A DNA stretch of 64,000 nt. Source: Paramecium pentaurelia. Taxonomy: Eukaryota; Ciliophora; Oligohymenophorea; Peniculida; Parameciidae. The notes under the pieces were generated by a model. It did not search any database. It worked only from the letters and a program-made list of their open reading frames with translations, and was not told the DNA's origin. The stretch spans positions 142,657 through 206,656 of the forward strand of contig CAJJDO010000089.1 of NCBI GenBank assembly GCA_905183005.1, read 5' to 3'. Below, in pieces: positions 51,487 to 63,274 of this stretch (position 1 is the stretch's first letter; the number at the start of each line of letters is the position of its first letter). The position numbers and the translations under genes are program-made.

Positions 51487-51818
51487 ATGAAAGACTAACC
51501 TGTACTTAAAAAGGCTATTAAAAGATCTTATAGTAATCCTTTCTTGTACTTTTCTAATACTAATAATATTGCACTTTATTAACCACCAAAACAATCAGTT
51601 GTAGCTATAGTATTTATTTTATATTAATTTAGACTAAAAATGAAATTCAATTACTATTAGCTGAATTAAAAAGTAAAAAATAACAATAAAATAATCAATA
51701 AGAAGAACCAAATATACTTTTTAGTGTTGATATTTCTAGAATAGATATGAAATAAAATAAAAGATAATTCTTAGATAATGAACTCAGTTTTATTTCTAAT
51801 TTTGAATAATAAGAATGA
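51487..51818 (+). CDS. Small unrecognised protein, about 100 aa
   Basis: Two possible starts: ATG 51478, overlapping the previous stop, or ATG 51487. One intron is required, ending at 51632: 23 nt from 51610 or 32 nt from 51601; both keep frame. The N-terminus is basic (LKKAIKRSYSNPFLYFS) and the C-terminal half Q/N-rich with a helix (NEIQLLLAELKSKK). No domain. Too short for a confident call; composition and a clean exon join favour a real gene. Confidence 0.5.
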
Positions 51819-51857
51819 ATTATAAATAAAAATATTTTAATATTCAATTGAAAAAAA

Positions 51858-52286
51858 ATGTCTAAATAAAATGTTAAGGCAACTTCATCAACTCTTGCTG
51901 AATCAGCATACATTAATGAAATGCAATTATGCTAATATAACTTCAGTTTAAAAGTTGGTTAGAAAATGTTACAAGTATAAATTGAAATTACTCCTGATTC
52001 TTTAATGATTGAGGCCATAGAAACAGCTATTGATTATTTTACTCAAATATACTATGATTAAGATATAAATGAAAATGCTGAGATTTACGAAGTATTCTCT
52101 GCAGACTAATAAGGAAATCCTTTAAAAACAAAGTTCAAGACAGAATAATTACTTTAAGAAATAGAATGTAAGTCCTTTTCTTTAGTTTTAAAAAAGAAAG
52201 GCACTCTCTTATCTATTTTAAAATAACCAATTTTGAGAGAATCCCAAACATAAGGTACAAAAGAATTGCCTAAATTCAGATATGAC
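51858..52286 (+). CDS. Small unrecognised acidic protein, 142 aa
   Basis: Intronless, 429 nt. Contains an ordered-looking core of beta and helix, YNFSLKVGQKMLQVQIEI, then MIEAIETAIDYFTQIYYDQD and KTEQLLQEIE. No family recognised. The A-run near 52258-52263 decides the last eight codons; one A fewer would extend the frame to 52305. It sits 39 bp after the previous stop. Confidence 0.55.
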
Positions 52287-52477
52287 ACTACTATTTCCAA
52301 ATGATTACTAAACCTATATAATTTATTTAAAACCATTCATAATAAAATTAATCCTATATAAATAATTAAGTCTTAATTCTATTATTAATTTGTTTCATTG
52401 CTTTTTATAAAGATTAAGTTAAAATTAAGAAAGAGTTAAATATTTAATAAGTTTGAAATTAATAATGACATTATAGC

Positions 52478-54140
52478 TCACTTTTATGTTTTAATACGAC
52501 TCTATTATTCAAGAAAATTTTTCAACCCTGATGGCATAAGTAATTATTCTGCTTCATTTTTAGGTAATATTTCTTTGATTATTGAAGCAGCTGTAGCAAA
52601 TTTTTAATCCAACGACTTTTTCTTTTTAAGTAAAATTTATTGTTATTGTTCAATATATTATTCATATTATTTTGGATCTTTAAACAAAATAGCTGCCTAC
52701 TTTGCTTTTTCCCATAATGAATTTTCTGATTCTTTTTGTGTCAATTAAGTTTTCAATTTCCATGTTTCAGAAGTTCGACTTGATTATTGTGATTTTGCAT
52801 CTTTATTTCCATTTAATTTAAGTTATATATTTTATTTAATCCTTTGAGCATGAGCTCTATTAAATTCAACATCTTCTAAATTTAATTATAATTTATCTTT
52901 AAGTATTAAAGATTTCTATTCAAGTAATTTCTCTTTATTTTATATTACTTATTCTTATTTCTTTATTAATTATTAATATGTATTGCTAAAACCTTCTTAA
53001 TATTTCTTATTTAAACAATATTAATACATTTTATTATTCAAAATTGCTTTCTTTACATTTTCTTAACATTTTGATATACTTTTCTTTTCTCTCATTTATT
53101 TTCTTTTTCTCTTCTAAAATCAATTAAGATTTATTTTCTTAAAATTTTTTCATTTTTTCACATTATTCTTTAATGTACTATTATTATTCAAATTAAATTA
53201 ATTGAGATCTCTTTTCTTTTTTATAAACAATTTGATTATTTTTTTAGGCAAAATAATTTTTCATATCTTTTTTATATAATTCAACCTTTGTTTAAACCTA
53301 GTTTTCTTGATTAAAAACATACATACCTTTTAATTGCAATTTATTCAATCTTTCAGTAATAGTTTATTAAAATTAATTTTCTTATTATTTTCTTTTTTCA
53401 TAAGCTCTTTCTGTATAATTTTCATGTTTAAAATGTTTCTTTAAAAATCTACCTTATAATTATTCTTATATCCTGGATTCATTTTCAATACATGTAATAA
53501 AATATTGATTCCTTTTTTCTAATTCATCTGTTTGCTCTGTTGATTTATTTTTATTTCCATCTCTTACCCTTTTTTTAGAAAAACTTGTTTCACTTTTTCT
53601 TAATTAAATATTCTAATGATTCTGTAATTTTTAATTTTGTTTTTATAAATACTCAACATTCTTTTTTTCCTCTTACAATTATTAATAAATTAAATTTTGC
53701 AATATTTTTTATCTTGATAAACTTTTTTTCTCTTTTTTTTCTTAAATAATCACACTCTCTTCACTGAGATTCGAGAAACTAAAATAATTAAATATTTATA
53801 CTTATTCTCTTATTAATTGAAAGTTATTTACTTAAGTGATTGATCTCCTAATTTGTGCCTTTGTTTTGTTGCTTATATTTCATTAATGATTCCTATTTTT
53901 CTATTATGTAATCTTACTCATAATTCTATTTTTATAATGATTATATCTCATCGCTTGAACTTCTGGTGAAACTGATGGAAACTACTCAATTGATCTAATA
54001 TATATAGTTGAATTAAACTTATAAATAAGATCATTTGGATCATATCCTAATCTCAAACACAATTTTTGAGTTGTAATAGATTAAGGACTTGTTTAATCAA
54101 TCATCTTCTTAAAAATCTAGTCGTCAACCTGATTTATCAT
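52478..54140 (-). CDS. Unrecognised coiled-coil protein, 530 aa
   Basis: Three introns: 53893-53917, 53779-53801 and 53006-53027; exon sum 1593 nt. The N-terminal 75 residues form a folded-looking helical module (QKLCLRLGYDPNDLIYKF). The rest is highly charged coil (KKSLSRQKILQNLIYQQLQ) with an S/R patch. The C-terminus is helical with IIKEILPKNEAEQLLMPSGL. No family recognised. Its ATG is only 16 bp from the divergent ATG of the aldehyde dehydrogenase gene. Confidence 0.65.
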
Positions 54141-54156
54141 TAAATTAATTATTTTG

Positions 54157-55791
54157 ATGGCATAAATATAAGATAATTCAGAAATCATTCAACCAATCTT
54201 TTAAAAATTAAAAGAAACCTTTAATACTCACAAAACAAAGTGTATTAAATTTAGAAAAGCTTAACTCAGAAATTTATTAAAAGGCCTTGATGAAATGGAA
54301 TAAGAATTTCATATAGCTTTAGAAAAGGATTTGGGAGTGACTATTTTCAGTAGTTAAATGACTTCAACAATTGTAACTAAGGTAGAAGTTGAAAATTAAT
54401 TGGCACATATTGATGAATGGAGTAAAGAAGAAAATGTAGATACACCATTTGTAATTATTATTTTTTTTATTTTATAGGTAATTGGGCCTGGGTCATCAAA
54501 AATAATTTATGAACCTTTAGGAGTAGTTTTGGTAATAGCTGCATGGAATTATCCACTTTACACAGGAATTCCTCCTATGGCTGCTGCAATTGCTGCAGGA
54601 AATTGTGTTATTCTTAAACCATCAGAAATTGCTCCACACTCTTCTCAAGTTATGTACAATTTAGTTACAAAGTATCTTGATTAATCTTGTTATGCAGTTA
54701 TATAAGGAGGTGTAGAAGTTTCAAAGAAGATTACTACACTTCCATTTGATTTAATTATATTTACAGGAAGCCCAGAGAAAGGTAAATTGGTCGCCAGAGC
54801 TGCAAGTGAAAATTTAGTGCCATGTATATTAGAATTAGGTGGTAAATCACCAACTATAGTCGATAAAGATTGTAGTTTAAATGTTACAGTTTAGAGAATT
54901 ATTTAAGGTAGATTTATAAATGCAGGTTAAACTTGTGTTGCTTGTGATTATGTGTTTGTACATTAATCTATTAAAGATGCCTTTATTAATGAGATGAAGA
55001 CTGAATTAAAAAGATTTTTTGGAGAAAACCCTTAAAAATCAAATGATTATTCTAAAATTGTGACTGAATTTCATACATAAAGATTAAAAGAACTTCTTAA
55101 AGATCATAATGGATAAGTAGTTGTAGGAGGTTAAGTAAATGTAGATCAAAGATATGTTGAACCTACTATCATTTTATAACCATAAGTCTAATCTAAATTA
55201 ATGACTGAAGAAATATTTGGTCCCATTCTTCCTGTGCTTACATTCGATAATATTAATGAAGTCATTCAATTTATAAATTCTAGACCCAAACCATTGGCTT
55301 TGTATTATTATGGAAGCAGTAGCAAAAATAAAAAACTACTAGAATAATAAACTTCATCTGGTGCTATAGTACATAATGATTCCTTATTTCATTTATTGAG
55401 TATATGTAATTATTATATTAGATCCAAATTTACCTTTTGGTGGTGTTGGAAATAGTGGTTATGGTGCCTATCATGGTATTACAGGATTCAAAAGTTGTTG
55501 TCATGCAAAACCTGTATTTACTAAATCTACTTTGAATATATATCCATTCAATATTAGATATCCTCCATTTACTAAAAATAAGTTATAAACATTGTCATTA
55601 TTGTATAAATAATTAATATATCTAATAGTTTCAAATTTGCTGAGTTACCTTAAAGACATGTAGTTAATGCAACTCTATTTGTTTCTTTTCTGGTTGCTTT
55701 AAAGTTGGCCTAAAAGAAAGGCTATTTAAAAAGATTATTAGAAATATCCAAGCCTTATGTTGAAAAAGTATGGAAGGAAACAAATTTATGA
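54157..55791 (+). CDS. Aldehyde dehydrogenase, class 3/fatty-aldehyde type, 519 aa
   Basis: Introns: 54451-54477 (27 nt), 55400-55421 (22 nt), 55603-55628 (26 nt). Family motifs in order: VIAAWNYPLYTGIPPMAAAI, ILKPSEIAP, TGSPEKGK (NAD-binding turn), LELGGKSP with the general-base Glu, GQTCVACD with the nucleophile Cys, TEEIFGPILPV, and LPFGGVGNSGYGAYHG. The short N-terminus (no 60-residue extension) and the C-terminal hydrophobic segment TLFVSFLVALKLA with basic flank match membrane-anchored ALDH3-type enzymes that oxidise fatty aldehydes at the ER. An N-terminal stretch (DLGVTIFSSQMTST) is less conserved. All catalytic residues are present. Confidence 0.93.
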
Positions 55792-55816
55792 ATAAATCAA
55801 ATAATTTATTATAAAA

Positions 55817-56123
55817 ATGTCTGAATCAAATTATTATTAGTAATTTGGAATAAATCAATCAGTTTTTAATAGTGAATCACCCAAAAAATTGAGTCCTATT
55901 TTGAAAGTAAGTCATTCATTATCAGATGGTGATATTGATATCAGAAAAGATAGCTATGGAAATATAATTAAACATGGAGAGAAAAAACATCGTATTTAAT
56001 TTAAATAGAAGAATGAAGTATTTATAGGTATGAGATCAATTGATTTCAATAGTTGAAAATTGGAAATAATACAACACTGATATGGCAAATCAAGAATCTC
56101 CATGTCTTTGCACAATTTTGTGA
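55817..56123 (+). CDS. Small protein with possible C-terminal CaaL prenylation motif, 93 aa
   Basis: A 25-nt intron (56028-56052) joins a long first exon to the last 23 codons; without it the ORF ends after IDFNS. Middle block: RKDSYGNIIKHGEKKHRIQF followed by KNEVFIVENWKQYN, which looks conserved-type (charged, non-repetitive). The last six residues are CLCTIL, so the C-terminus is Cys-Thr-Ile-Leu, a CaaX box with Leu, preceded two residues away by another Cys. CaaL boxes are geranylgeranylated in other eukaryotes. Function unknown; membrane association is inferred. Confidence 0.6.
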
Positions 56124-56293
56124 TTGATATCATTTATATTTAATAACTTATTATAAACTACTTCTTCTTTAATTATAGAATCTATAAATGTTCAAGATAT
56201 ATCCATCAATTGTATTAATATCATTCTTAATCTATTATAAATTATTTATAATTTTCTATTAATAACATTTATATAATATGAACTTAATATAAT

Positions 56294-56976
56294 TCATTTT
56301 GCACGAGCTGGTTATTTGACTGCACCTCTTAAAGTATTTTTATGTTTAAGATAAGAATCGAAAAATGTATTTAAATCATTTTTCATTAAATGATTTTTGA
56401 TGTTTGGCTCATTAATCATTTCCTTCATTGTCTCATCAACAACTATATTATTATAATTTATAATCTAATACCATAATATGTTCTGTGTGCTGATTTATGT
56501 TAAGCATATCCTGTATGAGTTTTATCTTCATAATCTTTAAGATGATCAACCTTAAATAAAATTGCTTAAGTAGCTTAATCTTTTTCTTTCTATTGTTTTA
56601 ATGGTTTCACAAGTTCTTCTAATCGTCCTTCCTTTTTTAGTTACTTATAATGATTAAAATTTTCCTCTCTTTTACGATTTACATCCTGCATTTATGTAGT
56701 CATAGTTCCATAATTATCAAGTCCTAATGAAATCAATGCAGAAGTAGTCAAAACTGAAACTGGAGGTTTAGGCAATGATTTAGTTACACTATTAAGGTTA
56801 GCAGGAGGTTATTATGTAGCGAACTCTTCAATATGCTAATCTAAAACTGGTTTGATCAATTTTGTATGTTCAAATTCTGGGACTTCCTTTTCGTATAGTT
56901 CATCTTAGACTTTATTATAAAGAGCAGCTCTCTCTTAAAGAATTTCTATTTTATTTCTTTTATCTAAGAAATTCAT
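56294..56976 (-). CDS. Unrecognised helical protein, 217 aa
   Basis: One 29-nt intron at 56443-56471 that removes an in-frame TGA route; exon sum 654 nt. Charged helices flank a Pro-rich linker (QQPPANLNSVTKSLPKPPVS). The C-terminal part reads TYYVVDETMKEMINEP and ends in a basic tail (RGAVKQPARAK). No family recognised. Its stop is about 170 bp from the convergent neighbour. Confidence 0.6.
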
Positions 56977-57362
56977 TATATTATATATTAATTTCAATAA
57001 TGTTTTTCAAGAAACTAACTAAAAAAGTTAATCACAAAATGATGATATATATATATATAATGAATCAATATATGATTATAATATCTTTAAATAATATAGT
57101 TTAATTATTACCATTTTACATTAAGAATAATCTAATAAAGAAGTGTGAATTATAATAAAAATCTAATTATTCTTATATTGTAATAAGAATAATTTATCAA
57201 ACAAAATTAACATAATCAATCATCATATATATTTTATTTTGGTTAAGTTAAATAATTTATATTTATATTTGAATTTGCAATTGATAACTATAAATATCCT
57301 TTACATTTATAATAAAGAAGTTTGCAAAATGATAATTAAAAATATTGGGAGAAATTACAACA
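56977..57362. other. AT-rich intergenic region
   Basis: About 390 bp with a TA run at about 57044-57058. No ORF of note, no RNA gene seen. Confidence 0.55.
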
Positions 57363-58301
57363 TCACTATTAAAATGCTCTAACACCTACTGATTGGAGTT
57401 TACTACTGAAAGGTCTCTAATTGCCTTTGGTTTACCTACTAATAGCAGTTTAAGGTCTAAATCCTTAAGATGAAGTTTTTGTAATTATTGGACTTTTATT
57501 AGATTTTTCTGAATTTATTAGTTTCATCAAATCTAATAGATTATCATATAATTAGAAACCAGGTTATGGTTTACTTTTCTTAATTTGAGAAGTGCCTTTT
57601 ATTAATGCTACATGTTAATAAAAACCTTCTGTTAATTATTAGATATCTCTATCATTAACTTAATGTCTTTATGAAACATAAGTTGGTGAAAGCAAACGAT
57701 TTTTAATAATTTATTTTTCAATCATATTATGATTTTTGATCTCTTATTCTTCAATATTATAATTTTCACATTCTCCTCCTAATGATACCTTTTTTAAAGC
57801 TGAATGATTCCTAACAACATTCTAATTTGCTAATTAATAATATTAATTAATTGAAACTTTTATCATATTTTTTTGTATTTCTCCAATATTTTGTCTCTGA
57901 ATGATAAGGCAATTAGATCATTTCTTCATTTTCATCAATTTTCATCATTTATTTAGTTTATGTATTTAGACCAGGTGCTGTAATAGGTCTTTATCTTTAA
58001 ACTGAACTCTAACTAGGAGATATTAATGCAGTCATTGGTCTAAGTGATTTTTCAGGTGTTATTTATAAATTTTCTAGTTCTTATTCTTTTTTGGCTTTAA
58101 AAGATTATTTAGAAAATCCTTAAAAAAATATAGAAATATGAAAATACCATAGTTCTCTAAGTCTTCTTAATAATCTTAACGAAGATCTTCAATATTATGA
58201 TGTTATTTCTTGTGCCTAATAACAGGATCAAAATGATCTTCTATTTACTTTTCTCTAAGCATCAATGCCTAATATTTCTTATTTAATAAAGTTAGACTCA
58301 T
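57363..58301 (-). CDS. Unrecognised S/Q-rich protein, 293 aa
   Basis: Introns of 29 nt (58119-58147) and 28 nt (57830-57857); exon sum 882 nt. Starts MSLTLLNKKYQALMLREKQI, a helix, and continues with EDLRQDYQEDLENYGFSKQ. The rest is S/Q/R-rich, probably disordered, with two basic terminal patches (QGFRPQTAISRQTKGNQRPF). I first tried to join it to the frame upstream, but the join fails; both separate genes balance. No domain recognised. It starts 23 bp after the preceding minus-strand gene's stop. Confidence 0.6.
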
Positions 58302-58324
58302 TAAAAATAATAATAAATATATAT

Positions 58325-60075
58325 TCAAACTTAAAAATTTTTGTTTGTCATCCATTTATCTTTTTAGATAACTCTAAAATGAGGTTAAGAAGAAGTTCTA
58401 GGCATTCTTGGAGTAGTATTTTATTTAAATTCAGTCAATATATTAGTATTAGATGGACCATCTTCACTAGTTGTATTTTATTTCTTGCTCATTTGACTTT
58501 TTTAAAGACGAAACTAAGATAAATATCCTGGAACCCAAAAAGGTTTATTTTATGTAAAAATAGTAGCATCAATAGAAGGATGGAGAATTTAAATGATCTC
58601 TAAATTTGTTTTTTAAAAAGCTTAAGTTTTTTCTTCATAATGATTAGGTTAAGCACTATAAATACTTGGTTTCCTATCAGCATCTTATTACTAATTTTAT
58701 GAAAATTAAGGGGAAGGATTCTATTAATAAAATTATTTTATACATATAATAAGAGTTAATCTAAGTCTTTTGGATTAAGTTTTTATTATGTTTATTTGAA
58801 TTTCTTCTTGCCAATAGCATTATTTACAACTACATCAAGTTAATTTGATTTCTTAGCTGCAAATCCAGCATGATGAAATTCTGTAATTACATTAAATTTT
58901 ATCGTTTTCTAATTACTATATTTACTCCTACTTAATTGTTCTAAGTAGATATCCATAGCATTATCATTATGCTTTACAGAAGCAATCTCTATTGGTATGG
59001 TTTAGGCTCTTCCTGAGCATAGTTTGGCTATATAATAGATATTAATGATGATTACTAAGCTAATAACCCATAAAGTTTCTTAACATCTATATAGTATCTT
59101 TATATTTAGTTCTAATTGAAAATTAAGTAGCCACTATGTTGTCAGAAATACAAATAACAAGAGGACCTAAAATTTAAAATAGAATTAGTCACCTTTTTCA
59201 CAATCAGCCATAGTTTGAAATGTTTTTTTGGGATTCACAAAATTAAATGGATGAACATCCCATGAATTCTTGAATGGAACAACAAATTCAAATGGTAAAT
59301 CATAGAATAAATAATTATGCATAGAGTTCTTTCTCAATGAACAAACAACTTCGTTTTCTTTTGATACATATAATTAATCTATTTCTTTCATCCTTTATAC
59401 TTTATATTAAGGTGCTTTTACTATATACTTACCTATAGTCTTGAACTCCTCAGCTGCTCTTCTACTATGTAGTCCTGCGTTCCCTTTACCTACCCATTCT
59501 CCAGTATCGTAATTGAAACTGTACAGATCTCCAGTAACATTATCAAGGAAATAATCACTCATACGAATTTCATTCATTGATTTTTTTATTTTAGACAAGT
59601 CTCCCAATTAACTTCCATTTAATCCATTTATTATTGAAATTTACTAAAGTAAAGTACAAATTTACACACTCAATATTAGATGCTATCAAGAACACTAATC
59701 CTTGCATAGCAAAGGAAGAAGCAAATAGTATTTTATTGCTTCTCATACACATTCTCAATAGAATTAGAAATTTATATGCATTAGGTGACCATGGTCTAAG
59801 ATTGGCATCTCCTTCAAAAAATATTAAATCAATAGAATCAAACATTTTGCCACATTCAATCCTTACAAATGAACTATCAATCTCATATAGAAAATCATCA
59901 ATTGTGTCTCTATCTGCAATAAAGAACTCTAACTCTGTATCTATCATTTCCTTCTTTCCTGTAAGCAACTGCATTAAGAATTGATTAATACATCTTTTAT
60001 GATTTATTTAAAATGTTCGGAACTTCTGAATCCTTTTAGACATTTGCCATACCCATTTACAATTAAAATTTTCAT
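58325..60075 (-). CDS. Conserved-looking protein with amidotransferase-like N-terminus, 542 aa
   Basis: Five introns: 59969-59991, 59644-59665, 59167-59192, 59028-59055 and 58721-58743; exon sum 1629 nt. Residues 1-110 look like a class I glutamine-amidotransferase fold: MKILIVNGYGKCLKGF, then DSIDLIFFEGDANLRPW and MRSNKILFASSFAMQGLVFL, where the nucleophile Cys expected in the elbow is replaced, so no amidotransferase activity is expected. The next module has TGDLYSFNYDTGEWVGKGNA; later EFHHAGFAAKKSNQLDVVV. The C-terminus is Q/S/T-rich. The fold call is my inference from a few motifs; overall function unknown. Confidence 0.65.
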
Positions 60076-60090
60076 TAATTATAAGTTTAT

Positions 60091-61295
60091 TCATACATCA
60101 ATTAAGTAGTCATTCGAAAATTTACTTTATTTTATTGCAACAATTGGTTCCATCTCTCCATCCATTCTATCATTTTTCCATTAACCAACATATTTCTATC
60201 CATTCTTCCAATGATATGTTCCTTTTCCTTATCTTTTACCATCCTAAAAGAAACCATCATAATAATCTCCGTTTGCATATTCATAGCGTCCTTAACCATT
60301 CTTTGTTCCATTAGCCCATTCTCCCATAAACACATCACCATTAGTTAACATTAAAACTCCTTAACCATTCCTAACATCATTTCTATATTCTCCTTCATAT
60401 TTATCTCCACTCAAATAATAATAAATTCCTTTGCCACAACGTTCACCATCAACAAAAGTTCCTTCATATCTATCACCATTAACATAATAAAATATTCCAT
60501 TTCCATTCTAATTTTCATTTCTCCATTCTCCTTAATATTTTGCTCCATCTGCATAAAAATAAGTGCCTTAACCATGCTTTTATCCTCCAGTCCATTCTCC
60601 TTCATATCTATCTTCACTTGAATATTGCATAACCCCAAAACCATTCGCTTTATCTTCTAAAAACTCTCCTTCAAATCTTGATCCATTTTAATATTCAAAA
60701 ACACCTTTTCCGCATTTTTCTCCATCTCTCCACTCTCCATAATATTTGTCACCACTAGTATATATGTACATACCAGTTCCATGTTTCTCTCCATCTAACC
60801 ATTGTCCATCATATTTCTCATTTGTTGCAAAGTAAGTATAAGAACCTTTTCCATTTTTTTTATCATTCATCCATTCTCCTTCATATTTATTTCCATTCAC
60901 ATATAAATAAACTCCTCTTCCATGTTTAGCACTCTCTCTTAATTCCCCATCATACCTTTCTCCATTTGCAAATATATAAACTCCTCTTCCATGAAATCTA
61001 ATTTATTTAATGTACATTACCTATCATCCTTCCATTCTCCTACATATTTATCTCCATTACTATAATGATAAATTCCTTTTCCATTTCTTTTTTCATTAAT
61101 TACTTCACCTTCATACTTACTTCCATCAACATAGTTTTTAATTCTGATTCCTTTTTTGTATTTACCCACTTCATCCAAATCTTTAATCCATTATTATTCA
61201 AATCTAAAAACTATCTCATCTTTCTCTTTAAGTAATTTTTGCTTCTCCTACTCTAAAGTTTTAGTTGGAGGAATTTTGAATTTTAGATCAGCCAT
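60091..61295 (-). CDS. MORN-repeat protein, 13-14 repeats, 393 aa
   Basis: One 23-nt intron (60998-61020) inside repeat 2. A 70-residue helical start (PTKTLEQEKQKLLKEKDE) is followed by tandem MORN units of 23 residues, for example YEGEWMNDKKNGKGSYTY, YDGQWLDGEKHGTGMYIY, YYGEWRDGEKCGKGVFEY; 13 are full, with a partial last one. It ends in a 20-residue tail (PIVAIKQSKFSNDY). MORN proteins form rod-like scaffolds at membranes and cytoskeleton; similar proteins work in cilia and the cell cortex. No enzymatic domain is attached. The stop is 15 bp from the next gene's start. Confidence 0.93.
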
Positions 61296-61495
61296 TTCAA
61301 ACTTTAATTATTAATACTACTAAAATTTTCTGTTAAAATTATTACATTAAAAAAATAAAATTAATATTGATTGGATTTTCAAAACCTACTTTTATAAATA
61401 ATTTATTATGATAATAAAATACCTAAAATAGAAGAAGTAATTAGATAATTTAAAATATATTTATGTATTTCAATTAAATAATAATAAAAGATTTT

Positions 61496-62759
61496 TCATT
61501 ATTTTTGTTGTTATTATTTCAATTATTATTTTTTTTATTAATTTATTTTTACTATTTGTTCTCTTTTTTCAACTTCTAATTGAATATTTATCAATGGTTC
61601 ATTATTAATTTATTTCATCAAATTTAATTCATTTAAGATTAAAATTTTCAAATCTTTCAATAATATAGTATTATCATTTTCAAATTAAGAATCTAGATTT
61701 CCTTCAAATGAAGGTTCATCATCAGGATCTCTTATAGATTCTAAATATGGATGATTTAATGCCTGAAAAATATTTATGAATTTAGTACTTAAGCACTTGT
61801 AATTCTTTTTTTAGGATTGATTTCTAGCATTTTATCTAACAAATCTATTGCAAGTGGATTTGAATATTTTATTACACTTCCAATTGAACATTTTTATTTT
61901 GTTTAAAGACTATTCACATATTTCTTTGCATTACTATTTGTAATAAATTATAAATCATCATCTTAAGGTTTACCTAAAGTATCAAATATAAGTTTTATCA
62001 TTTATATATAATTAGTTCCTTTAAATAAAATCTGCTTAGTAATTAATTCAGCAAATGTACATCCTAATGACCAAATATCAATTGCAGTTGAATATTCATG
62101 TGATGATAACATTACTTCAGGAGCTCTATAATACCCTAAATATTATATATATTTAATACTTGTTACAACATATTCTGTCAACATATTTTGGCATCTATTA
62201 TCCTCTGCTTCCAACTCTTCTATTTATCTTGCCAATCCAAAATCACAATAACATATTTCACAATTTTCAGTAGCCAATATATTACTTGGCTTAATATCTC
62301 TATGCACAATACTTGCAGAGTGCAAATATTTTAACCCTTTAAGTAATTGATATCTAAATAGTAATATAGTAATTACATTATATATTGGTAATGTTAATCT
62401 GTAAGATTCTATCCACTTTTAATAATCTTATAAAGATCTACTTCAAGATAATTAGTAACTAAATAAATTTCTCCAAATTCTAACTCTTTATTGGATTCAT
62501 CATAGATTAGGTTCTCTAAATGTAAAATATTCTCATGCTGCATTGTTCTTAAAATTCTAATTTCTCTCAACACTCTTTTTGCATCAATTTCATCTCTTAC
62601 TAGATGTAGTTTCTTAATAGCCACTTTCTGTTTCTCTGGATCAGTTTGTTTCTTATCAATAGCAAGAGCAACATGTCCATAGGCACCAGCTCCTAATAAT
62701 TTTTTAACTTCATATCTAGCACCTACATTGAATTGAATCCCAGAAACTATTTGATTCAT
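61496..62759 (-). CDS. ERK-type MAP kinase with TEY activation loop, 396 aa
   Basis: Introns of 23 nt (62354-62376), 24 nt (62136-62159) and 26 nt (61763-61788). Motifs: LGAGAYGHVALAID (glycine loop), VAIKKL, REIRILRTMQHENILHLENL, HRDIKPSNIL, CDFGLAR, MLTEYVVTRYYRAPEVM with TEY at 187-189, then DIWSLGCTFAELI and INPKKRITSAQALNHPYL. All catalytic residues are present. The linker between DFG and TEY is longer than in metazoan ERK1/2 (it contains EELEAEDNRCQNM), as in ERK7/8-like or protist MAPKs. The C-terminal 60 residues are Q/K-rich coil. Role: growth or ciliary signalling in related MAPKs. Confidence 0.93.
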
Positions 62760-62782
62760 AAGTATATAATTAATAAATCAAT

Positions 62783-63253
62783 TCACCATTTTATATTATG
62801 TTTCTATGCAATCTATCTTAATTATAACTCAGTCTTATCATGTTTCCTTACTAATCCAATCCGTTATTAATACTATAATACTCTTTAGGTCTATGAATCT
62901 GTTGGATCACTTAAAATCTATTAATTTTGCATTTATTTTTATTATTATTACTCATCATTGACTTTTGTTTCAAGTAACTTTTTCCTAGAACCTTGCTTAG
63001 TTCCTTTATTCAGAATAAAATTATTCTGAATTCTTAATGGATTTATGTTATTTTAAGATTTAACTTTGTTTCTATCTAAAAGTTATCTAATATGACCCAT
63101 AAACTCATTATATTTTTATTCATTCTTCATAGATGGCAATGCAAATTCCTAATCCATTATTTTAAACATAGGATGTCTATCAGTTTTAATTACATTAATA
63201 AGTTAATCTTTATTTTGTCTATCCTTAATCTGTTACAATAAATAATTAGTCAT
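62783..63253 (-). CDS. Unrecognised basic protein, 156 aa
   Basis: Intronless, ATG at 63251-63253. Same phase as the gene upstream but separated from it by a TGA and 21 bp, so I treat it as a separate gene; a readthrough product would fuse both. Contains FKIMDQEFALPSMKNEQKY, then FMGHIRQLLDRNKVKSQ and a Q-rich C-terminus (QQQQKQMQNQQIL) ending in a basic helix. No domain recognised. Confidence 0.55.
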
Positions 63254-63274
63254 TAAATATAAATAATATTTCAA

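Noticed and set aside
57363..58492. One long gene joining the frames at 58301 and 58492
   Set aside because: The exon sum fails by one base and leaves an in-frame TGA. Two separate genes, 57363-58301 and 58325-60075, both balance exactly.
59634..59984. 116-aa plus-strand ORF
   Set aside because: Antisense shadow of the multi-exon minus-strand gene at 58325-60075, whose introns and motifs are convincing.
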